Source of the DNA: Liolophura sinensis
Lineage: Eukaryota > Mollusca > Polyplacophora > Chitonida > Chitonidae
Assembly (NCBI RefSeq): GCF_032854445.1
Contig: NC_088301.1
Coordinates: forward strand, 17,860,223-17,924,222
Length of the DNA stretch: 64,000 nt
Direction: 5' to 3'
Of this stretch, positions 55,916-64,000 are shown piece after piece. A program made the translations under genes and the position numbers. Below the pieces are notes generated by a model. It was given only the letters and a program-made list of their open reading frames with translations, had not been told where the DNA came from and made no database searches. Position 1 is the first letter of the stretch; each line of letters opens with the position of its first letter.

Positions 55916-56635
55916 AGGTAACTTTGAGTGGGTATATAGGTACATATAGTCAGCTGACATAATACTGTAATTTGTCTGATTTTTGTGACATCTGGATTGC
56001 TCCTTTTAGCCAAAATACATATCATTATAACAGTAATCCTCAGTTCTTCTTTGGTCACATTGTTAGCCCATCTAATGAACAAGACATTCACTACATATAT
56101 ATGTACATACATGTATCTGTACTTTGTAGAAAATAAAGTGAGATTTTAAATTTTTTGCTTTCTGCACTACTAATATCTGTTGTAAAGAATTAGAATGATT
56201 ACAACACTACATCTATGTGTATCGATGTTACATTGTTTGAAGACCATTTGAACATCCTCTTTAGATTTTAATAAGTATTTGCAGTACAAGTATTTCCTGT
56301 ATTGTAAGTTTTAATGCATCACACATCAGATCTAATTTTTGGACAGGAGGCTGTGGTAGCTCATATCCTAATCTACCTACATTATGCCCTCAGGGGCCAG
56401 TATTTAGCCCGACCCGTTCTCAGTGGTGTCTTTCCCAATTTGCAGTCACAGATGTTCCAATTTATGACTGATTATCCAATGTATACACTTTTCAGATGTA
56501 TGCACACCATTTTTTATTGTTTAAGCAGTTGGAATAAGGAATAAACAAGAAGTGAAGTTTTGTATGTTTGATTTGGGATAACTTAAATAAGGATTTACTT
56601 GATAAATGTACACGTGTACATTATCTGACCTAATT

Positions 56636-56907
56636 TACTTATTAATTTATTTATTTCATTGGTGTTTGAGCCATACTCAAGAATATTTCACTTATATGAT
56701 GACGACCAGCGTTATGGTGAGAGGAAACTGAGCAGAGCCTGGTGGAAACCTACGACCATCCGCAGGTCGCTGGCACACCTTCCCACATACGGCTGGAGAG
56801 GAAGCCCGCATAAGCTGGACTTGAACTCACAGTGACTGCATTGGTGAGAGGCTCCTGAGTCATTACACTGCACTAGTGCGCTAACCAACTGAGCCAGGGA
56901 GACCCCC
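56636..56907 (-). repeat. SINE family A, full length, with 12-bp target-site duplication
   Basis: TTATTTATTTCATTGGTGTT, GCCATACTCAAGAATATTTC and the body to the reversed head AACTGAGCCAGGGAGACC. TCTGACCTAATT flanks it at 56624-56635 and 56908-56919. Confidence 0.92.
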
Positions 56908-59900
56908 TCTGACCTAATTGGTTAAGTACCAGCTAACTGTCAGTAATATTTAAAAATCACAGCTACATGCACTCTGTACCTGGTAAACTTTATTCTCGAA
57001 AATACACAGGGTCATTTAAAACTGAACACTGGCCCTTTTCCAGAATCCGTGCATTTTGCCCTGCCGTCCTGAAGCTAGAGTTATAACATGGCATGGTTTA
57101 AAGATGTCATTTATGTGGCAGTGGGGCTAATAACATCCAAGTGCAGACCATAATATATCTAAAATGTGAGAAACATACATTCTACGGGTGTCATCTGGTA
57201 ATTACATGTATACTTGTTCCTATTTTGTTAATGTCTGAGTTATAGAAGTGAATTTGATTGCCCTTTTGGGGCATCAGTTAATTGTCAAAGGAACGCCAGT
57301 TTATTCCTTAATTTCCACCTCTCCACTTTCCAATCTCTCTACCTAATTCCCTTCTACTTAATTCCCCTCTACTGTAGAATCTACATGTAAGTGTGGATAA
57401 TTTATACTCTTGCACTCAGTAATACAGTGTTTTGTCTCTTAACATAGGTTTGCCTGCTTTGTCTGACACAAGGTCAGAGGTGATAAGGTCACTAGGTATT
57501 GTTTGGCAAAGGTTGTGGAATGTGGAGCTGTCTTTTTGGAGAGTCCCATATATCACTGGTGATGTTCTGAATAGCTTGGCCTGGCCTGTGGGCTGTAGTC
57601 TGCCAGAGGAGGGGTGGAGGCACAGAGATAGTGCCTCAAGCTGTCTGGACTCAGGTCACTCCAGACTGATGGTATAACTGTCAGGGACATTTAGGACAGG
57701 GGATTTTAGGGTATAGGCTGTAGTGGGACTGTACTGTGTGTTACACATGCACAACTGAAGCAACTGGGTCCAAGATTTGCCTCCCAACTGGAGTGTGAAG
57801 GAGCGCTCAATAATACTGCCACACAGACATTTAGGTTGTTCATACACTATAAATTTATGTGCTGCTATTTTGCATCTAGTTAAAATATAGAAGAATTTTG
57901 TTTGTTTTTGGATAGAACTGAAAACTTTTTGCCCAGTGTTATTACCCACCCTGCTTTAGGTTACAAAGGTAACAAAATGCTCTGGCTTTACCCCCAGCAA
58001 CCACAGTAAAAAAATGGTGGTCATGCTAGGTTGTTTTACGTAATTTTATCGTTTGTTTTATTTTCTTCTTTTTTTTTTGATATATGGATAGTTTGAAGAC
58101 ATAATGGAGACTGATATGTAACAACCTTCCATATTGAGCTGTGGAAGGTGGGTATGTCATACATCCTAATTCTACTTAACATATCAGACAGCTTTTAGTT
58201 TATTGTGGATGTGACTTGAGACAGGTTGAGAATTCCATACTATACACATGTATACGCAGAGTGGAGCGTTGTATATGCCATCTTCTTAAATAATAGCATG
58301 TTTGGTGAAAACAGATTTAATCATACTCCACAGCATGCAGAAATAGGGGCAAGATATATGATAAGCATATTCTAAAAATCATGAATCAAATGCTTCGCCT
58401 TGGATTATAGTTGTACATGTATATTCCCTGTCCATGCGCTACATCGTAACATGTGACGGGCAAAATGGAGATTGCCACCAGTGAAGTTGCCATGACCATA
58501 GCTATCTATTAATTTATATTAAAGTATATTTACTTTATCAGTAATTCATTGCATGTACTTTTTACCTCTTGGACCAATGTTGGCCAAGATCTATTGTCAT
58601 AGCATGCAGCGTATATCTGTCAGTCAGTCCGTCAATCCGTCTGTGTAAATGCTCTATCTCTAGAACGATTTAACCCATCTAAAATTGTCAATCTAACATC
58701 TCTGTATACTGTGCTTTGATACTGTCCTATAATCTACAGTTCTCTCAGCCTTCTCCTTTAAGGTGTATATTCAGAAGCGTTCTTCTGATGTGACTCATCC
58801 CTGTCTGATAACTTTTGATGCTTTTATTTCTGTGGTATATTTGATAAGCAGTATTTGCTTGACCAGTGGGTCAGAGATTGTAGATTGTAATAGAGATGAA
58901 ATGTGTATTTACTCCTCTTTTCTTAATGTCTGTACTGTACCAGAAATGACAGGTTTCAGATTCACCTTTGATACAGAAGAAGTTGGTTCGTCTTTATAAT
59001 GTATCCTTGTCCTACACCCAAAGTTTACCCCACTACTAGTACAGTCACATGTGGCTACATACTACATGTGTACATTCAGCTGTTATTAAGCAAGTATTTT
59101 TTTATAGATATATACACAGCGAAAGTTTCAGCAAAATTGGCGAAATACATGTACCTGAATTGAGGAGGGAAGGGTATCTATGAAAATAAACATAATAATC
59201 AGACTATCATTATTATTAAGCATGTAGATGTTTAGATGATGTAAAAGATATACACAGGGTTTCGGGGAAATTGGTGCAATACTTAGGCAAGAGTTGCTTG
59301 GACAAAATCTGTCTATATGTGCATAAAAATCCATTACTGCAGTATAAGCAACTGGACGAGAGTACATGTAAATATGAAAATATTTTTTTCCCCCACCAAT
59401 CAGAAGACCATTTTGTCACCAAGGAGAAATAATTTTGTTAACGTATAATCCAATGTGTTTCATGACATGTTTTCGAAAAAATTCTGAAACATAGCCCATT
59501 TATTTGTTCAATTGGGTTTTTTTTCCTGAAGTTATTGAAATATACTTCTCTGCATTATAGCACTTGGATACATTGTTTATGAAGCATGTAACACATCTGT
59601 GTTTGTATTTTGCTTTTTTTTTTCATAATGTACTTTTTTGCCAATATTGTTTAACAATGTAAAACCAGCTTAAATTTGTCTCACCAAAAATTATTTTTTC
59701 CTCTGTTAATTTACATGTGTCTTGCAATCCACTGTTAGTTTTGATCCAATTTTTGTATTGATCCCAAAAATACTTAACATATGAGCACTGAAAGTATCAT
59801 ATGATTTTTGTCCAATTTTATCAAGATATGTATTGGTTTGAATTATTCTATGTAAAAGCTTATAATAGGTTTAGCACTTTAGGAAGAGTTGCATGGGCAA

Positions 59901-60196
59901 AATCTAAACACATGGAAAAGCACTGTTACGCAGATTCATAAATGGGGGTAATCAGTTTGAGATTCACCTTACAGAGGAATTTCATTTTCTTCTGATATAT
60001 CCTTTATTGTCCTGCCCCCAAAGCTTCCCCTGACACTAGTATAACTACATATACAAGTGTACATGTAGCTATATAGCCTGTAGATTCATGTCCACCTTAT
60101 ATGTACCACTGATAGTGACTCTTGGTTATAAAGGCAGTTTGTACCCTCACAGTGGAGGGGATAAGTCTGTTTGAATTCTGACTCGTGAATTGCATG

Positions 60197-60343
60197 GCAG
60201 CAGCATTGAATGAATGAATGAATGATTATGGCACCACATCGCAGCAGCATTGAATGAATGAATGAATGATTATGGCACCACATCGCAGCAGCATTGAATG
60301 AATGAATGAATGATTATGGCTTAACACCACATTGCAGCAGCAC
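60197..60343. repeat. 44-bp tandem repeat with inner TGAA repeats
   Basis: Three copies of a unit starting GCAGCAGCATTGAATGAATG and ending TTATGGCACCACATC; the third is slightly longer. Confidence 0.92.
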
Positions 60344-60562
60344 TGAAGATTATACATATATGTAGGCTACAGGGAACTTGAAATTGAAGTATGAGGCTCT
60401 GAAAAATAATGTTGTGTATGCCCAATGTGAGAAGAAACAGTGGTTTGCAACTTGGCACTTATTATTGATGGTACATGTACATTGTAATAAAGACCTGTAT
60501 CATTCAGATGTGCCTAATTACATTAAAATTATAATGCTGGCAGAAACTATATACCATCCCGT

Positions 60563-60624
60563 CATATAAAGTGAAAATATTCTTAAGTACGGCGTAAAGC
60601 AGCAATTAAATAAATAAATAAAAC
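60563..60624 (+). repeat. SINE family A tail fragment
   Basis: AAGTGAAAATATTCTTAAGT, ACGGCGTAAAGCAGCAATTA, and AAATAAATAAATAAA. Confidence 0.8.
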
Positions 60625-60969
60625 TTCATGAATTTAGCTCAGGATTCTGCATTGGGTTATTGGCAAAAAAGCTTCTCTGAAAGAATGGTCATATCATTTC
60701 AGCAATTCCAAGGTCATATACTGTCCTCTTAATATGTAGCAATGAAATTATGTGCACATACAATGCATATTTTTGGAATACACAGATTCTGATGATGTGT
60801 ACGGTAACAGCTGTAATATGATGAGTTATTTAATACTGACAGGATAATAATACGCTCACATGCATATTTGTTGCATTATGCAACCAAAGCATGGCAATAT
60901 ATAGTCATGTACCCGGATATACTGTTGGAAATCAATCAACCCTTTCGGTCTTTTGTACACATGTATTAA

Positions 60970-61180
60970 GACTGGTTGACCCGTATGAGTGTAATGCCTT
61001 GGGTGGGGCGGCTTACTTGCCTTCGGTAAGGCATCTCATTGAAGCAGCACTAGATAGATAAAAGAGCGGTGGAAATCCTACTCGGAGGCACGTTACGTGC
61101 ACTCTAATGATTCCTTGGTCGTCATATGACTGAAAAATGGTTAAGTATGACGTTAAACCCCAAACACTTGCTCACTCACT
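60970..61180 (+). repeat. SINE family B, 5'-truncated
   Basis: Starts inside the body at GACTGGTTGACCCGTATGAG, continues through GGCGGCTTACTTGCC, and ends AAGTATGACGTTAAACCCCA and CACTCACT. Confidence 0.85.
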
Positions 61181-61727
61181 GTATTGTCTTGTTTTAAGCC
61201 CCAAATGAAGATTGATTATTACATGAATGAATTTCTTAGATAAAAAGACACTGACCAGTGCTGCTTTGGAACATGCTTCAGGCAATCTTTGGGCCAGGGT
61301 TCCCAATGGTAAATTAGATCAAGTGAGAGTGGCAATTACATGCAGAAACATCATCAGTGTGTTCTGACATAAATGCTGATGCATTGGAACCCTGAGACAC
61401 CTTGAAAAATGATGTTTAGACTGACGTGACTGGGAAACCTCACCTGTTTCACATAACTAAGCTTGAGCACATGTGCTAAGTTAGTATGTGAGAAGTGTTG
61501 CTGTACAGATGTTGCGGTTAATTATTGCTCACCTGTGGTACACAGACCTCTGTTACTCTACATAAAATCCTGTATAGATTCCCAAATGTTGTCCAAAGTG
61601 GGAATTAATTTAAGCTTTAATTAAAATCTACATGAAGCTGTTTTCATGAGATTCCTAGTTTTGATTTTTCATACATGTGCAGTGCCCATGTACATGTATA
61701 AGGCTGTATTTTTGGAGATCATTTAAA

Positions 61728-62297
61728 GGAGAAGAGAATGTAAATATCAAACAGATACCATTTAAAGGTATGCATTTCCTTGCCATAAGAAATTCTAATA
61801 TGTACCTCAAGTTGATAAATTACAAATAAAGTCAGCGCCAAAATCGGCTGTGGGCAACTCCATTTTGCCTAAGAAGAAGTCCCGAAGACTTCTGTGTTAG
61901 GAGGAGAATTGCTGTTGGAAACCGCCGAAGTGCAGTTCGTACATTTTCGGTAGAACTCTTCTTCCTAGAAGGTAGCGAACAGTACAGTTCATTTTCCGCT
62001 TGACGATCGGGAAACTGGAATGTTGGACGTAGGTTCAGAGTTTACGCGAACAAATCGGTAGTTTTAACAACCCTCATTGGCTGAGGGGCAACACACCCCC
62101 AGCATAAATTACAGGGTGTTAAAGATGGAGGATGCAATGGACTCAGCGCTTTGTGCCAGCTTTACTGTTTTTCAGGCTTTACGTGTCTGGCGACGAAAAA
62201 TGGCAAAATTATGCAGCAGGCATCACCAGATAAAAAAAAAAGTGCTCTTTTCAGCCTATAGTGTCATTTTTTCAAAGTTTTCTTCTCTTTTAAAAAT
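61728..62297. repeat. Possible MITE-like insertion
   Basis: Ends resemble each other in inverted orientation: TTTAAAGGAGAAGAGAA at the left and the reverse complement of TTCTTCTCTTTTAAA at the right. The inside is GC-richer than the flanking intron. There is no convincing coding content, and the target-site duplication is not clear. Confidence 0.35.
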
Positions 62298-63157
62298 GGT
62301 TTTGTACATACAAGAGTATATAGATGTGGTTTTTCCGTGCTTTTAATGAATAAACACAGGCTTGTTATGTTCCCTCTGTAAATTGTGCATTATTTACAGA
62401 GCATGTCCAATGATACTGTCCTTTATTTTTCTGCATTCTTGTCTGTTCTTTTAACATGCATTTTTAATTAGCCAATTCAAACATTTCAAATAACAGAATT
62501 ATGGAACTTATGACTTTCCTGGATTTGTGGGTCATGACTGAAGTCATTTGATGGTTTACCTAGTGTTTTCTTTTCACCGCCAGAAGCACTATAACCACCT
62601 GTTACCTGAGTGACCCCTTCCTCTGTCCAACACTGACCTTAGCCAAACAAAACTTGACCAGGAAAATATAAGTGTTGTTAACGCCTGGCCAGGTGTGTCC
62701 TTTCCAGATGAGCTTCAAAGGGCTGGTTCTGCAGAGAGTATCAACAGTGTAAAAGGTGTAGCCATCGCGCTCAAAGATAAGCAGAAGTTAAGAATAGTCT
62801 TCTGTAGAATGTCACGTATCTGTTCAGGGTCTTGCTAGAATAGACCAGAGGATGTGTACCAAAGCCTTGCTGTTACATGTGGACTCATACATGCTACCTT
62901 GTAGGGTACAAAGTATGAATAGCCAGAGATGCCTAATGGGCAGGCATACATATGTACATGTATATCTGGGGCAGTAAGAACCTGAAGATATTTTTGTAGG
63001 TTAAAATTGTTTCGTGAGTGTCATCTCTCAGTGGAGAATGTGGTTTGCCCAGAAATTGTTGCATATGTATGCATGACTACAGTTATCAGTACATGTAAGA
63101 TTTGTTTTTCCCCTCGCCCCTGACCCCTCAACCAAGTAAGTTGGGGTATACTGGAAT

Positions 63158-63192
63158 CAGCCTGTCTGTCCGTCTGTCTGTCTGTCTGTCTA
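63158..63192. repeat. (CTGT)n microsatellite
   Basis: About eight units of CTGT with one change. Confidence 0.9.
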
Positions 63193-64000
63193 TAGACACA
63201 ATTTTGTCCATTCATGTCCTGCAAAACTCCTGTACAGGTTTTAATGAGACTTGAACAGTCTACATCTTCCTTGTTATCTAAACCAGTGTATGCATAAGTT
63301 TAGTTACATGTACTTTCAAGTAGCCTAATTATTTTCATAATTGCTTCCATTCAGGTATTTAGTGCAATAATGGATTCTCCTCCTGGTCAGTGCCTATGTT
63401 GTATAGCCTATATTGTAGCCGCAAGAGTCTGAGAGAATAGAATTTAAATGCTTACTTCTATTGATACCCTAAATGACCTAAAACTTCATCCACAAAAGTG
63501 CATTTTTAGAGGCAAATAAATGTCACAAAATATTTTTTTTGTTGCTGAAACTTACGATTTTCCAGTAGAATGCCATCCCATGTTCTAAGCAATCCTCAAA
63601 ACACCTTCCTAAAATTAATAAAACTGTCAGAATCAGGAAAACTGGGTGCGTTAGTCATGTACGAAATTGATCGCCATTTAAGTTATTCTTGGAACTTTTC
63701 AGAATTATGATGCTATTGTTATCTCACTAACTTGTCAACTATGAGCCAATTGGGGTACTGCAATAAGAAGATACCTTGAAGGATATAAAGTATTAAAAAC
63801 CTTATAAAGCAAAACGCCTATCTAAATTAACTGGCTTTTATCAGCTTAACTCATTCGAAGCCATAATTTGTATAAGGTCTTGTCCTAATCAGTATACATC
63901 CATGTAGCATAGCGTTTAATGATAAAAATCCCAGTGTACTTAAACCCAAACAACACATTGATCTTAACAATTACACGTTTTGCACTTTGTTTTTCCCAAA

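Larger units (their letters stand above)
33679..64000 (+). other. Presumed giant intron 1 of the peroxidasin-like gene
   Basis: No LRR-like exon, no second gene and no RNA gene are recognisable over more than 30 kb on either strand. Frames are short and lack domain features. The content is unique AT-rich sequence, abundant ACATGTA words, SINEs of at least three families, a minisatellite and microsatellites, all listed separately. The next exon presumably lies past 64000. A small exon of about 72 bp could have been missed by eye. Confidence 0.6.

Noticed and set aside
60197-60343. CRISPR-like or regularly spaced repeat array
   Set aside because: Three contiguous 44-bp tandem units without unique spacers in a eukaryotic intron.
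62077-62346. 89-codon frame with internal MEDAMDSALCASF
   Set aside because: No homology recognised, no upstream support, and it ends in low-complexity sequence inside a possible repeat.

Overview
This is eukaryotic, intron-rich, repeat-rich DNA. It most likely comes from a lophotrochozoan invertebrate such as a mollusc. The evidence is small symmetrical exons with GT-AG introns, many tRNA-derived SINEs, long microsatellites, abundant palindromic ACATGTA words, and a receptor phosphatase with a fucolectin-like plus EGF-like ectodomain. The species cannot be fixed from the sequence.

Layout. 1-1300: relics of a Ty3/gypsy polymerase (+) and of a Crypton-type tyrosine recombinase (-). 1991-19213: 22 consecutive exons (+) of one receptor-type tyrosine phosphatase (RPTP). 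In order they encode a fucolectin/F5-8C-like domain, two EGF-like modules, a transmembrane helix, a basic juxtamembrane segment, an apparently active phosphatase domain D1 and a catalytically dead D2, ending at a stop. The frame holds through every junction (919 codons plus stop). The signal-peptide exon is not securely identified. About 21.4-28.3 kb: a decayed partial tandem copy of the same gene. Intron and 3'-flank homology is still visible, but the transmembrane exon, the D1 active-site exon and all of D2 are gone, and the rest carries frameshifts, a stop in the WPD motif and lost splice sites. About 28.5-29.1 kb: a long inverted repeat (MITE-like). 29.1-33.2 kb: intergenic DNA with decayed SINEs.

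At 33521-33678 lies the first coding exon (+) of a peroxidasin-like gene (signal peptide plus LRRNT cysteine cluster), preceded by a CpG-richer leader with a tiny upstream ORF whose stop overlaps the start codon. From 33679 to the window end I see no further exon. This looks like more than 30 kb of intron 1 filled with SINEs, a 39-bp minisatellite and microsatellites.

The SINEs fall into at least three families with different heads but a related 3' module. Several copies have perfect target-site duplications (9, 12, 12 and 15 bp). The two genes lie in the same orientation and there is no sign that they act together. The less usual features are the lectin/EGF phosphatase architecture, the mirrored exon structure of D1 and D2, the decayed tandem copy, a possible alternative short membrane isoform, and the SINE 3' module.
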